Shown: piece by piece, positions 6,193 through 15,531 of the stretch | How positions within the stretch are numbered: position 1 is the first letter of the stretch | Layout of the letters: every line of letters starts with the position of its first letter | Source: Tissierellia bacterium | GTDB lineage: Bacteria > Bacillota > Clostridia > Tissierellales > Peptoniphilaceae | NCBI GenBank assembly: GCA_030529425.1 | Contig: JAUMWX010000002.1 | Span: forward strand, 210,187-274,186 | Direction: 5' to 3' | DNA length: 64,000 nt | Program-made: the position numbers and the translations under genes | The notes under the pieces: model-generated | Told to the model about the DNA's origin: nothing | The model's input: only the letters and a program-made list of their open reading frames with translations | Databases searched by the model: none

Positions 6193-7098
6193 TTAAAATA
6201 ATTCATCCACATAATCTTGCAATTTTTCGGGATCGAATCCTCTTTCTTTCGCTTGTTTACGCCTTAGCTCTCCAGTGCCCCAATAATTCTCGCCATCATA
6301 GATTTCTTGGGCGGCTTTTTTGTAATCTGCTTCTGTTTTTTGCGGACTAATTGTTTGTGCATCCTCTTTTTTCGAGATTTTAGGTGCCACTATAAAACCT
6401 TTAAAACCTTTATTCTCAAGGTCTTTTAGTAACTTTTCCGCATTAGATTTTTGTGTGAACGCACCTAATTGTACTCTGTATAAATCCTCTGCTTTCAGTT
6501 TAGTTTGTTTTTGTGGCTTGGTATTAGGCTTAGCCACTGTCGGTTGTTTCGATTTCAATCCGTAATAATCTGCAATAGTTTTAGCGTACGCTTTCGCCAG
6601 CTCATTTTTCTTAGCCAAAAACTGCTTAGCGTCGTACTCATTGTCGTGAAAAAACATTTCAAACAAGGTTTTAACATCTGCCGTATTGCCATAGGCGAGA
6701 ACGGCGAAATCATAGTCTTTCACTCCTCTATTCGGAATATCTAACAAATCAGAAGTTGCTTTACATAGTCTTGCTAAAAGTTCGTTACTTGTGTTTGGAT
6801 TTTCGCTATAATAGAATGCCTCTACACCTGAGGCTTGATTCCTCCTAAACGCATTACTATGCCAGCTAATATACAAATCGGCATATTCATCATTAAACAT
6901 AATTGCTCTTTCATCTAAGTCAGGATCATGATTAATTGTCGGACGCGTTAAAAATATTTCTACTCCTGAATATTTTTCTAACTCTTTTCTCACCATCTCA
7001 CCAAAGTAGAAATTATTATCTCCTTCATTAAAGAAAATCCCACCTCTGTTATATTCTTCTCCCGGACCATGTCCGTAATCGAATACTATTTTTGTCAT
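6193..7098 (-). CDS. Endolysin: N-acetylmuramoyl-L-alanine amidase (Amidase_3) with SPOR-like and CW_7-like parts, 301 aa
   Basis: Residues 1-180 are an Amidase_3 catalytic domain, with zinc-ligand candidates His in FDYGHG, Glu in FFNEGD and His in ISWHSN, and a later acidic residue in TLFEMFFHD. A linker rich in Lys, Pro and Gln leads to a SPOR-like repeat (YRVQLGAFTQKSNAEKLLKD). The last 50 residues (NYWGTGELRRKQAKERGFDP) resemble the CW_7 wall-binding motif of Cpl-7. The start is the ATG at 7096-7098 after GAAAGGAG, not the upstream ATG at 7119. It cleaves the amide bond between MurNAc and the stem peptide at host lysis. Confidence 0.9.
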   Translation of the reverse strand: MTKIVFDYGHGPGEEYNRGGIFFNEGDNNFYFGEMVRKELEKYSGVEIFLTRPTINHDPDLDERAIMFNDEYADLYISWHSNAFRRNQASGVEAFYYSENPNTSNELLARLCKATSDLLDIPNRGVKDYDFAVLAYGNTADVKTLFEMFFHDNEYDAKQFLAKKNELAKAYAKTIADYYGLKSKQPTVAKPNTKPQKQTKLKAEDLYRVQLGAFTQKSNAEKLLKDLENKGFKGFIVAPKISKKEDAQTISPQKTEADYKKAAQEIYDGENYWGTGELRRKQAKERGFDPEKLQDYVDELF

Positions 7099-7119
7099 GT
7101 CTTTTCTCCTTTCTTTCAT

Positions 7120-7156
7120 AAACTATGGCTGATTTTTAGTTAATCAGCCATAGTTT
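7120..7156 (-). terminator. Strong hairpin between amidase and upstream gene
   Basis: AAACTATGGCTGATT (7120-7134) is fully complementary to 7142-7156, with a seven-base loop. This 15-bp stem lies just upstream of the amidase ribosome site. It lacks a long T-run, so it may act as an RNA end or processing signal rather than a full terminator. A second stem, 7214-7242 (13 bp, three-base loop), starts at the stop codon of the preceding gene. Confidence 0.6.
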
Positions 7157-7238
7157 TATACCTTTTTTGTTTTTAAATCGCTTAAAACTCAAATAAAAGC
7201 CAAATGGCTAAATTTAAGAGACTAATATTATTAGTCTC

Positions 7239-7625
7239 TTAATGTATCTTGTGCGAATTGTCTAGTTGATAATTGACAATTTCATCTCTTGCTGCATGAG
7301 CAGTCCCGTTAGCCCCTTGCTTTATAATCCAATCAAGTACGGCAAGAGTTGATTTCATCAGCAGCTTTCTTTCCTCGTTTGATTTTTGGATTTGTATGTT
7401 TTGTTTATCATTTTCTTCTGTCAAAGATCCCACGTTACTCTTGAATTCACCGAACTCGTTTGCGATATATTCTATCGCTTGATTCCTCGCATTCTTTTTG
7501 TCTCTCCACTCTTTATACTTGCTTGTGTAAGTGTAGAGTTTAGCGATTCCGCTCAGAAACGCAATAACGATTCCGAAACCCAACATAAAACCTTTTACAT
7601 ATTCCCACATTTCATATATCGTCAT
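7239..7625 (-). CDS. Membrane-anchored coiled-coil phage protein, 128 aa
   Basis: One membrane helix (residues 9-30, VKGFMLGFGIVIAFLSGIAK) is followed by a basic stretch and a coiled coil (residues 50-90). This topology and the position just before the amidase resemble accessory lysis proteins of the XhlA/antiholin kind, but I cannot name a family. AGGGGGATAATG precedes the ATG at 7625. It is part of the late operon, 14 bases after the previous gene. Confidence 0.6.
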   Translation of the reverse strand: MTIYEMWEYVKGFMLGFGIVIAFLSGIAKLYTYTSKYKEWRDKKNARNQAIEYIANEFGEFKSNVGSLTEENDKQNIQIQKSNEERKLLMKSTLAVLDWIIKQGANGTAHAARDEIVNYQLDNSHKIH

Positions 7626-7639
7626 TCATCATTATCCCC

Positions 7640-7894
7640 CTAACCGTTCGCTTTAGGTTTCAATTTTTCGGCAAGGATAGCTTGAGTAATTAACAACCCC
7701 TCAAGGTCTTTAGCCTCTGACCTATTATCCCAAATAAACCTTACTCTTTTCTTTTCAAGCTCCACAATTTCGCTCTCTTTACTTCTTATCTGATTCGTCA
7801 ACTGATTGTAATGCTGCTCAGTACGAATTTTCTCATCTCTTAAGACTCTTACCATCTCATCTATTTCATTTTTAAATTCTTGTAAAATTTCCAT
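7640..7894 (-). CDS. Coiled-coil late protein, 84 aa
   Basis: The start is the ATG at 7892-7894, overlapping the upstream stop in TAATG, with GGGGG upstream. The protein is almost all coiled coil (EILQEFKNEIDEMVRVLRDE, then Glu/Lys/Arg heptads). It is not recognised. It lies between the receptor-binding type tail protein and the membrane protein at 7239-7625, so it is either a tail-tip accessory or a lysis helper. Confidence 0.65.
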   Translation of the reverse strand: MEILQEFKNEIDEMVRVLRDEKIRTEQHYNQLTNQIRSKESEIVELEKKRVRFIWDNRSEAKDLEGLLITQAILAEKLKPKANG

Positions 7895-9639
7895 TATTTC
7901 CAATACCCCCAACATTCAATATAAAAGTTAACTGCATTGTTAACATTGCTATTTGGTCGCCAGAAGAGCAACTCTATCAAACTCGCAGATTTAACAGTCG
8001 GCATTAATCCAAATGACCAACCGTGACTTGCATAACTCACTGCTATATGAGTATTCGAAAAAGGAACAACTGGTCGCAAATTAACCGTAAAGTAAGATAG
8101 CCCGCTCCACGTGCTTAAGGTGGGTGTTACAACTAAAGTTTTCCTTACCCTCATACTCCCATCAGAGTATTTAGTTACTTCTCCTCCGGCTTCTCCTCTA
8201 TTTCCTATTTTTTCTATTTCATAAATAACCGGTCTACCATCGCGATATAAATCAAGACCAAAATCGATTCCAGGACTTGTCATTTCCACGACTTTACCAA
8301 GAGCCATTCTTTTCGTTCCATCAGTCGCATATGAAAGTACAAAAAACGCAGTTGCAAGTGTACAAATCCTCTCAACAGTTACGAAATAGTCTCTCACTTC
8401 AAGCTTGAATTCATAAGCTTTAGACTCACTCGCGTGGGCAAGTATTGCTGCTGTGTCAACTGTGTAATCATCCGAATTACTGTATAAAGATATCCAGCTC
8501 GATGAGTCTTTTTCGCGATAAAATAACTTAACGCTTTTTGTGTTCTTGTTATTCATTGAAAGAATGTTAGCCTTGAAAAATGTCTTTGCCCTTGTTCCTG
8601 TTGCATCGTAATTTCCTGCAGTATTAACTCTATTTGTCGATAATTTAAAAATTTGAGGCGGTTCATAGCTTAAGACATTTATTGACTTGATCAATGTCTT
8701 TTTTCGTCCTCTACTATCGACTACCTCACATATTATGTTATTCGTGCCTGCATTCTTAAGAAAGTCGCTTGTTGCAGATTTTGTATTGTATACAGTTCCG
8801 TTCATCTTGATTTTGTAACTCTTTATTACAGATCCTCTTACCCCGCTTGCTGTAATATTTACTTTCGCTTTTGACTTGTTTTGCACGCAAGCTCCGAAAC
8901 TTGCTTGTATGTCTTGATTTGTCTGCGAAACACTGAAATCAAGGCTCGGGACTACGGTAGCCGGCACGAACACATTATAGCCTCTTGAGTAAACATCATC
9001 TCCCACGCGCTGACTTCCCTTGAAGGTTCTAATCTTGAAGTCAATTGCTCCTTTAGCGGAGTTCGGAAGATTATCGATATATCCATCGAACAAAGTAAAT
9101 GAGATAGTTGTTCCTATCCCATTGCCAATCAATCTCCAATTCTGCGTGTTCTGCAATCTATACCAAATGCTATGCGTAAACAAGTCAGAAGCTCTATTAA
9201 TTCTAAGAGTTGTCGTCTTGCCAAGCGTTCTGTTGTTTACATCCAAAGATTCAATACCACTTGCTCTTGGAATCGTGTCAAGAACGGCAACTCCATTACC
9301 TTGAATATTTACGGTATTATAGTAAATCCCACCTTCTACAGCAATGTTGACGCTTTTAGACCCGGAATTGTCGTGTGGAATAGTAACGGTACCTGTAGCT
9401 ACAACGGTATTGTTATAAATCTGCATTTCTCCGTTTTGTGCATATCGGACAACTCCATTAATTGTCACTTTCGCATTTCTTAACGTTTCCCAATAACCCT
9501 CGTCCTGGATTCCTTTCGTTCTAAGCTTCCAATCTATGACTGACTTGTTATTTTCTATTGATTGACTCTTTATAGTCCATTCTAGTGCTAAATATGCGCT
9601 ATTATATGAACTTGTCTGAATTGTTCCTGTCTTCGCCAT
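7894..9639 (-). CDS. Siphovirus tail-tip/receptor-binding type protein, DUF859 family, 581 aa
   Basis: The N-terminal 130 residues have the DUF859 pattern: repeated beta strands with GTVTIPHDNSGSKSVNIAVE and the TIPRASG link. The middle is a set of immunoglobulin-like modules (residues 130-440), and the C-terminal 130 residues are a beta-rich tip ending in YIECWGYWK. In siphoviruses with this gene order, the gene after Tal encodes the tip or receptor-binding protein; that role is inferred from position. It overlaps the upstream stop in TAATG, showing translational coupling. Confidence 0.8.
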   Translation of the reverse strand: MAKTGTIQTSSYNSAYLALEWTIKSQSIENNKSVIDWKLRTKGIQDEGYWETLRNAKVTINGVVRYAQNGEMQIYNNTVVATGTVTIPHDNSGSKSVNIAVEGGIYYNTVNIQGNGVAVLDTIPRASGIESLDVNNRTLGKTTTLRINRASDLFTHSIWYRLQNTQNWRLIGNGIGTTISFTLFDGYIDNLPNSAKGAIDFKIRTFKGSQRVGDDVYSRGYNVFVPATVVPSLDFSVSQTNQDIQASFGACVQNKSKAKVNITASGVRGSVIKSYKIKMNGTVYNTKSATSDFLKNAGTNNIICEVVDSRGRKKTLIKSINVLSYEPPQIFKLSTNRVNTAGNYDATGTRAKTFFKANILSMNNKNTKSVKLFYREKDSSSWISLYSNSDDYTVDTAAILAHASESKAYEFKLEVRDYFVTVERICTLATAFFVLSYATDGTKRMALGKVVEMTSPGIDFGLDLYRDGRPVIYEIEKIGNRGEAGGEVTKYSDGSMRVRKTLVVTPTLSTWSGLSYFTVNLRPVVPFSNTHIAVSYASHGWSFGLMPTVKSASLIELLFWRPNSNVNNAVNFYIECWGYWK

Positions 9640-11474
9640 TACTTGATCACCCCAATTCCCGCAATATTGTCTGTTATCATTCTGAATTCCGACTGCGCAA
9701 TCTGCATTCTTGTAACTACTTGAATATCGTCAACAAATAATTGATTGTTTGTGAAATAAGCAACTTCCTTGCCTTTATCCAAAAATACAATTTTCTTGTT
9801 TTCAAGCTTCAATTCAAGCTCGTTACCTTCTTCACCTAATAAGATTTTTCCATCGATGAACCTGATGTATTTTTCGAGCGTTTCTTGACGTTCATTATTG
9901 ACTTTCTGTTCATCATCAAAATCATTTTGAGTTACGAATTTAAATTCAAATTCTTCCGTAGTCTGTTTTAGAGTTGAATAGTTGTTGTTAATAATCTCCA
10001 TGTCGTTATCATAATCGTCTTTCTTGACTGTTGTCGTAATCGACTCATTACTTGAGATGTCGAGAGATTGACCCACATCACTAGCTAACTGATTGACCGT
10101 TATTGAATTAACACCGATAAAATCGGTGTTAAACACGCCGTCAATAGTCCACGCATACACATAAGGTCCTTGAATTCCCGTCTTAGAATAGCCGATTCCA
10201 TTCCTGTTGAATTGCCATACTTTAGTAGCGGTAGCTTCATCATCAGTATCCATTACAATCATTCTGTCTTTGTAGTACCTTGTATATCCGCCAAAACCGC
10301 TATTAATTAAGTCTGTAGCAACTTTCTTATATTTCTCAAGAATCGACGTCCCTAACTCATTTTCTAAGTTTTCTATTTTTTTTATCGCTTTTTTGGATTG
10401 ATTAATCGCGTTATTAAGCGTTTTAACGTCTTCCCCCAAAGTTAACATGATGTAGCGCTCCTCGATAGGATCGTATCTGTAAGAAGTTACTTGTTTCATA
10501 AATTCAACTCCAAGAGGCTCGTGGATTATCGTAACCGTATCGCCGATGTAGACCGATTCAAGCTGCTTGTAGTGTTTATATTCTTCAGTCTGCGACAAAT
10601 CCACGAAATCAACATCCGCCGTAATTGTGGGCGTGTCTACAGCCTCTATATACTCTTTAGCCGTTTTTCTTAGAAGCTTAATGGCTTCTTCGTGCTCAAT
10701 CGCATCGTCCTCGTCAGAGCTTAACTTTTTCGATTTTATGCCATCAAACCTCGCGTTTTTAACTCTCGCGATAGCATAATTAGCAGATTTAGGGCTGTTT
10801 ACATATTTCTCAGGAAGAAATAATCCGTCGAATCCCTGTGGCATCACCTTAGTCACAACACCCGAATAGTCCTCTAAGAAGTTCAATCCTGTAAGGTTCT
10901 TTCGGTACTTGATCTTAACCCCTCTATCTTCTCCCAGAGAACTCAGCCAATTAATTCTGAAATTATCCCTCTCCAATTGCCCTCCGGCACGGGATAAAAA
11001 TGAGTTGTCGTCGTCCCCAAGAAGCACAGATAAGAGATTCTCTCTAACAATTCTTGAATTGAATGTCTTCTGAATGTTGCTGGTCCCAACGAAGTTGTGC
11101 GGCACTAGAGCTTTCGACAATAATTGCTTGATAGCGCCATCCCCATTTCTGTTTTGAATGAAGGTGTCTTCAACAAAATTACCTGCCAAATCGTATGAGA
11201 TATGCATTGCGTGAACGGTTATTCCGCTTAGCATGTCGTTTTTCTCGATCGAATCAATTCTGAATGCTTGATGGTTTTTAGGGCCCTTGGAGTACACAAT
11301 TCTCTCAGGTATTATCGATTCGTATAATCTACCTTTGAGAGGGTAGAAAAACGACATATCGTAGACTCCATTAATCACTTCAGTAATTACAGCGTCCGAC
11401 GCATCGACTAAAACTCCTAATCCTCTCGATAGAAAGTTTTTTTCATCTCTATCAAATAATTTTATTTTCTCCAT
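9639..11474 (-). CDS. Tail-associated lysin/minor structural protein (Tal, Prophage_tail family), 611 aa
   Basis: The N-terminal 370 residues follow the phage minor structural protein N-terminal domain: LFDRDEKNFLSRGLGVL, then a Dit-contacting beta region, VTKVMPQGFDGLFLP and a YIGDTVTIIHEPLGV segment. The C-terminal part has coiled-coil stretches (TLNNAINQSKKAIKKIENLE; TTEEFEFKFVTQND), as expected for a trimer. No peptidoglycan hydrolase domain is visible. The start is the ATG at 11472-11474 in TAATG, with GGAGAG upstream. It should cap the tail tube at the baseplate. Confidence 0.88.
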   Translation of the reverse strand: MEKIKLFDRDEKNFLSRGLGVLVDASDAVITEVINGVYDMSFFYPLKGRLYESIIPERIVYSKGPKNHQAFRIDSIEKNDMLSGITVHAMHISYDLAGNFVEDTFIQNRNGDGAIKQLLSKALVPHNFVGTSNIQKTFNSRIVRENLLSVLLGDDDNSFLSRAGGQLERDNFRINWLSSLGEDRGVKIKYRKNLTGLNFLEDYSGVVTKVMPQGFDGLFLPEKYVNSPKSANYAIARVKNARFDGIKSKKLSSDEDDAIEHEEAIKLLRKTAKEYIEAVDTPTITADVDFVDLSQTEEYKHYKQLESVYIGDTVTIIHEPLGVEFMKQVTSYRYDPIEERYIMLTLGEDVKTLNNAINQSKKAIKKIENLENELGTSILEKYKKVATDLINSGFGGYTRYYKDRMIVMDTDDEATATKVWQFNRNGIGYSKTGIQGPYVYAWTIDGVFNTDFIGVNSITVNQLASDVGQSLDISSNESITTTVKKDDYDNDMEIINNNYSTLKQTTEEFEFKFVTQNDFDDEQKVNNERQETLEKYIRFIDGKILLGEEGNELELKLENKKIVFLDKGKEVAYFTNNQLFVDDIQVVTRMQIAQSEFRMITDNIAGIGVIK

Positions 11475-12151
11475 TATATTTCTCTCCAATTCGGAATTAG
11501 TTCCACTTTTGATACGCCTCCACTGAAATTCAAAATTGTTGTCTTATTAGAATCGAGAAAGAATACATCCCCCGTTACTCGGCTGTCGTAATTCACGTTG
11601 TCTCTGTGAATTACATCAGCTTCACAGTCTACAATTACATAATCTTCAACTCCCGTAATTCTCATAACCTGTACTAAATTCTTAGTTATTCCGATGTCTC
11701 CAGAAGCATAAATTCTAAGGATCGGGTAAGCATCTGAATTGTAATTATTCGCAAGACTCATAGATGTGCCGAATATCTTCTCCTTCCCCGAATCTAAATA
11801 CTTGTAAGGAGAAAAGGACAAAGTAATTCCAAAGCTCAGAAGTTCCCCATCATCGAGGATCTCTCTTATGTCAAGATTAACCACTCTGTACTTCCAGAAC
11901 CTATCCGCGCTTGTTTCAAATTTCAGCTCTCCGAAATTTCCGAAATAGGCAATAAGCTCACTTCTAGTGCATTCCGCATGTCCGGTAAGCGTAAGAGAAA
12001 TGTTATCATAAGTGCCTTTATCGATTGTTAATGTCCCATCCCTTCCGCTTACGATTCTCTCCTCTGTTCGTCTAACAGGTTTAGGGATTGAGGGCAATTC
12101 GTTAAACACTATGTTAAGTTCACTACAATTCCTACCGTTAACAATTATCAT
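11474..12151 (-). CDS. Distal tail protein (Dit), 225 aa
   Basis: It is a siphovirus tail component of the PF05709 type: a typical beginning (MIIVNGRNCSELNIVFNELP), then ERIVSGRDGTLTIDKGTYDN, a beta-sandwich core with FSPYKYLDSG, and a C-terminal galectin-like half. The length fits the short Dit class. It overlaps the tape-measure stop codon in ATGA. It forms the hexameric hub between tail tube and Tal. Confidence 0.88.
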   Translation of the reverse strand: MIIVNGRNCSELNIVFNELPSIPKPVRRTEERIVSGRDGTLTIDKGTYDNISLTLTGHAECTRSELIAYFGNFGELKFETSADRFWKYRVVNLDIREILDDGELLSFGITLSFSPYKYLDSGKEKIFGTSMSLANNYNSDAYPILRIYASGDIGITKNLVQVMRITGVEDYVIVDCEADVIHRDNVNYDSRVTGDVFFLDSNKTTILNFSGGVSKVELIPNWREI

Positions 12152-14928
12152 TGTTGCCCCCTTCCTATATTCTGTCTCTTGATTTCAGCGCCAATTCTTC
12201 TGACAAGACTTCTTACATCTTCTTGTGTATTATTCTCAACTTTTTCTATACTGATATTGATATCTCCATACTCCTTATTGCTGTAGATCTTATTTTCTTC
12301 AGCGGTAAGAATTCTTTCGCCTCTGTGAAGATGCGCTTTATAGCCGTCATACGGAACATAATCAAGTCCGTTTGATCTGTGAGAGAATTGACCTGCAATT
12401 CCTGAAACTACCGCGTAAGATTCAATGTGATTAGTTATCTCATTTCTGGTGACCGAATACTCTTTATCGTCGTACTTAAGAGCGTTAATCTTATTAACAT
12501 TATCTTGAACACCCACAAATAACTTGTAGAGGGTCGATAACTGCTTACCCGTTTCAATGTCAATGTTTCTTGTAAGCTCAGGGAAGGCTTTATATAATTT
12601 CTTTATCCCCCCGTTGCGCAGATTAGTGTATTCCCTGGTCGCTCCCTCACGGTATTTCTCCGCTTCATGCACAAGTGCCTTGTAGTGCTTAATTTCTTGT
12701 TCGGTGAGTTTGCCATTCTGCAGTTCCTTATCGGTTTTATAGCTTACCGCAAAATCTATCATTTTTTGATATTGTTCCTCGGTTGCTTTAGCACTGTCGT
12801 CTCTCTGCTTGTTAAGTCTTATAATCTCTTGTTCGATGTGCCTTGAAGTCATCTGATCTTTATTCTTGATCATATTCGACATTATAAGCTCTTGTTCATT
12901 CTTACTCTTAGCAACAGCTCTAATCTGCTCGTTAGCCATTTCTTGATATAATTTATCAAGTTCTTTTTTCTCTTCTGTAGCGTTCTTAACGCCTTTCTTC
13001 TTGATCTCTTCGTAAAGTTCGACGATTCTTTTTTTCATATTCTCAACTTTGGTTTTTCGCTCTTCTGCCATAGCTGTAACATCTTCAAGAATCTTAGTTT
13101 TTTGTTCGCTCGTAAGAGTTGTCGATCTCCCGAAAAGCTCCTCGAAAGACTTAATATTGCTTTCTTTTTGGCCATCTATCGCCTTAATCGTCGTACTAGC
13201 CATCTGGTCAACATTAGTTGTAATAGCCTTGATATTTTCATCTGTAATCGGTCCTACTTTAGAGAATAGCTGTATTGTAGATTGTTGAGCCGACTCAGAC
13301 AATTTGAAGTAAGATTCCATTTGCTTTTTTGTTTCTTCTGAAATTTTGACGCTTGTCGTCTCGGCAACCTCCACCATCTGACCGTTGACTTCAACCATTC
13401 GCGTGCCCGTCTTGACGTATCCGTCGGCTAAGTTGTTTACCGCAGGAGTTGCTTTCTGTTCGAGACCCTTATAGATCGCATACCCTGCACCTGCAACCAA
13501 TCCTGCACCTAGTACAAACGGAGCTGCTGCCGCTGCCGCAGTACCAAGACCTATTGAGGTCCCTCCTAATGCAGCCGTTAATCCTGTAGCCGTCTTTGTG
13601 GCGATTAAAGCTTTCCCTCCAAATAACCCTAATCCTGACTTAACAAGCCCTAAAACCTTTGGCAGTTTGCCCGCAGTACTCAAAATTCCCCCGAATCCTT
13701 TGACCAGAGGACCTGCGGCAATTAGTCCACCTCCCCATTTCAGATACATCTCCTGCGTTTTATCGTCTAGGCTTGTGAACCAATTTACCCCCTTCTCGAC
13801 AAGTCCGAATACTTTTTCGAACACCGGCAATAATTTATCTCCGATTTCAATTGCTTTGTTTTTCATGTTGTTCATGGCTCTTGCCATTCTTTCCGCGGGA
13901 GTTGAGTTAATCTTATCGAACGCCTCCTGTGTTGCTCCTGCGCTCTTTCCCATCAATTCTAAAATCTCGTTGTACTCTTTACCGTCTTGGTTTGCTAAAA
14001 CCAAAGCGGCGGAACCCGCTTCGACTGAGCCGAACATGTCCTTCAATGTTTTTCCGCTCTTTTTCGCGTATCCCGAAAGCATATTTAAGATTTCGGATGT
14101 GCTCTTACCTTCAGCCTTAAGCTCAGCGAAACCCTTGTCTGTCAATTCTCTTAAAGCTTTGTCCGAATCCGAGCCCGCTTTTGTAATTTCTGAAAGCATT
14201 GATTTTAAATATGTGCCCGCCTCCGCAGTAGCTATTCCGTTTTTAGTGAGAACGGCATAAGAGGTAGAAAGTTCGGTAATATTAAAATTGGCACTTGACG
14301 CGATAGGAATAACTTTACCCATGCTAGCCGCCAATTCGTCTACAGTAGTTTTCCCGAGATTTTGTGTTGTAATCAACAAATCGGAAATTCTCGTAGTGTC
14401 CTCAGCTTTGAGTTTGTATCCGTTGATTGCTGTTGTAAGTACGTCAACCGCCTTAGCTCCCGATGTGAACCCGCCTTTTGCAAGCTTCATCGCTTCTGTG
14501 GTAAATCCTATTGCTTTTTTCTGATCAACCCCAGCAGATATTGAACCGTAAACTGATTCTGCGAAATCATTAACTGCAACATTAGCCTCAGATGAAGCTT
14601 TCAGGATTTCTTTTTTATACTGCTTGTAATCCACCTGATTCTTGTCAAGTAAAGTCGAAACTTTAGCGAAGCTAGACTCGAAATCAACAGCCATTTTTGC
14701 AGCAGTTATTCCAAGTCCAACAAGAGGCAAAGTAACAAATTTGGTAAGATTTCCGCCGAGTTTGTTAAGGCTTGCTCCTGCTAATCCGATTCTATCGAAT
14801 CTACCCTGAATCTTTTTAGCTTCTGAATCTACAATCTTTCCCGCTTGTCGCATGTTCGTTGCGATTTTATCGGTGCTTACAATAATCTCAGTCGAAATCG
14901 GAGGAAGTCCAATCGCTGTTACACTCAT
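12148..14928 (-). CDS. Tail tape measure protein, 926 aa
   Basis: The N-terminal region has the TP901 core: KMAVDFESSFAKVSTLLDKN, TEAMKLAKGGFTSGAKAVDV and AASMGKVIPIASSANFNITE. A hydrophobic stretch lies at about 430-490 (many Ala/Gly), with a long Lys/Glu-rich helical region in the second half. The gene is the longest in the prophage and lies directly after the frameshifted chaperone pair. Using the usual rule of about 0.15 nm per residue, the tail would be near 140 nm; this is a family rule of thumb, not a measurement. Confidence 0.93.
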   Translation of the reverse strand: MSVTAIGLPPISTEIIVSTDKIATNMRQAGKIVDSEAKKIQGRFDRIGLAGASLNKLGGNLTKFVTLPLVGLGITAAKMAVDFESSFAKVSTLLDKNQVDYKQYKKEILKASSEANVAVNDFAESVYGSISAGVDQKKAIGFTTEAMKLAKGGFTSGAKAVDVLTTAINGYKLKAEDTTRISDLLITTQNLGKTTVDELAASMGKVIPIASSANFNITELSTSYAVLTKNGIATAEAGTYLKSMLSEITKAGSDSDKALRELTDKGFAELKAEGKSTSEILNMLSGYAKKSGKTLKDMFGSVEAGSAALVLANQDGKEYNEILELMGKSAGATQEAFDKINSTPAERMARAMNNMKNKAIEIGDKLLPVFEKVFGLVEKGVNWFTSLDDKTQEMYLKWGGGLIAAGPLVKGFGGILSTAGKLPKVLGLVKSGLGLFGGKALIATKTATGLTAALGGTSIGLGTAAAAAAPFVLGAGLVAGAGYAIYKGLEQKATPAVNNLADGYVKTGTRMVEVNGQMVEVAETTSVKISEETKKQMESYFKLSESAQQSTIQLFSKVGPITDENIKAITTNVDQMASTTIKAIDGQKESNIKSFEELFGRSTTLTSEQKTKILEDVTAMAEERKTKVENMKKRIVELYEEIKKKGVKNATEEKKELDKLYQEMANEQIRAVAKSKNEQELIMSNMIKNKDQMTSRHIEQEIIRLNKQRDDSAKATEEQYQKMIDFAVSYKTDKELQNGKLTEQEIKHYKALVHEAEKYREGATREYTNLRNGGIKKLYKAFPELTRNIDIETGKQLSTLYKLFVGVQDNVNKINALKYDDKEYSVTRNEITNHIESYAVVSGIAGQFSHRSNGLDYVPYDGYKAHLHRGERILTAEENKIYSNKEYGDINISIEKVENNTQEDVRSLVRRIGAEIKRQNIGRGQQ

Positions 14929-15529
14929 CTCTTAACCCCCCTTTCTCTTATTTTTTTTAGGTCAGCTTTCGTCTGACTTAGTCTCCAGAAATCTTTCAAG
15001 GCTTCTCTTCCTTTCTCGGTTGAATTCATAGAATCAATCCAACTGTCCTTTTTGATAAGAAGATATACTTGAAGCGGAAGTTTCAGCAATTCAAAAAGCG
15101 AGCATTTCGCGTACTCACTCATGCGCTTTTGCTCGCTTGTTAACTGTTCATAATCCTCTTCCCACTTCTCGTAATTGAAGTATTTCTGAATTACCGCTTT
15201 GCGGATTTTTGAATCTTCCGGAAGGGGGATTCTTAGTTTGGGTCTGTTGCAATGTCAATCGATCTGGTTGCGATTAACTGCCATAGATATACTACAGTTG
15301 CCCTCGTAAGATTCTTAACTTCATCGACTGTTATTTTGATTTTTTCGTCGTTAGCTGATAACACTTCTGCTAAGAATTTACATTGATCGTCAAGAGTGCC
15401 TGATTCCTCAATCTTAATCATTTTCTCGAATTGCAGAACATTGATATCCCTAACTTTCAACGTTTTATCCCCAACTTTTATTTCTAGTCTTCTGTTTAGA
15501 AAATTATTTAAATCAATTACTTTGTCCAT
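14925..15529 (-). CDS. Tail assembly chaperone fusion made by -1 frameshift (gpG-gpT type), 201 aa
   Basis: The G frame (15529-15233) ends GAC CCA AAC TAA. The heptamer CCCAAAC (15242-15236) has the X-XXY-YYZ form in the right phase. Slipping back one base enters a frame open from 15236 to 14925 that continues as LRIPLPEDSKIRKAVIQKYF and then through the stretch beginning MSEYAKCSLFELL. The downstream ATG at 15122 is therefore probably internal. The fusion has 98 plus 103 residues. In siphoviruses the short and fused forms act together to load the tape measure. Confidence 0.85.
15211..15242 (-). other. Programmed -1 frameshift site with downstream hairpin
   Basis: The slippery heptamer CCCAAAC at 15242-15236 sits immediately before the G stop codon. 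Starting about four bases later, GAATC (15232-15228) can pair with GATTC (15215-15211), with TTC/GAA inside. This gives a plausible stimulatory stem. Confidence 0.8.
15233..15529 (-). CDS. Tail assembly chaperone, short form (gpG type), 98 aa
   Basis: A small helical protein with a beta start (DLNNFLNRRLEIKVGDKTLK), of the size and location of gpG-type chaperones, between the major tail protein and the tape measure. Its stop codon directly follows the slippery heptamer. An ATG at 15529 follows the tail tube gene by two bases. Confidence 0.85.
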   Translation of the reverse strand: MDKVIDLNNFLNRRLEIKVGDKTLKVRDINVLQFEKMIKIEESGTLDDQCKFLAEVLSANDEKIKITVDEVKNLTRATVVYLWQLIATRSIDIATDPN

Positions 15530-15531
15530 TA

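Noticed and set aside
13598..14260. 220-codon plus-strand open frame inside the tape measure gene
   Set aside because: It is antisense to a well-supported gene, has no ribosome site, and its Pro/Ser-rich text is typical of a shadow frame.
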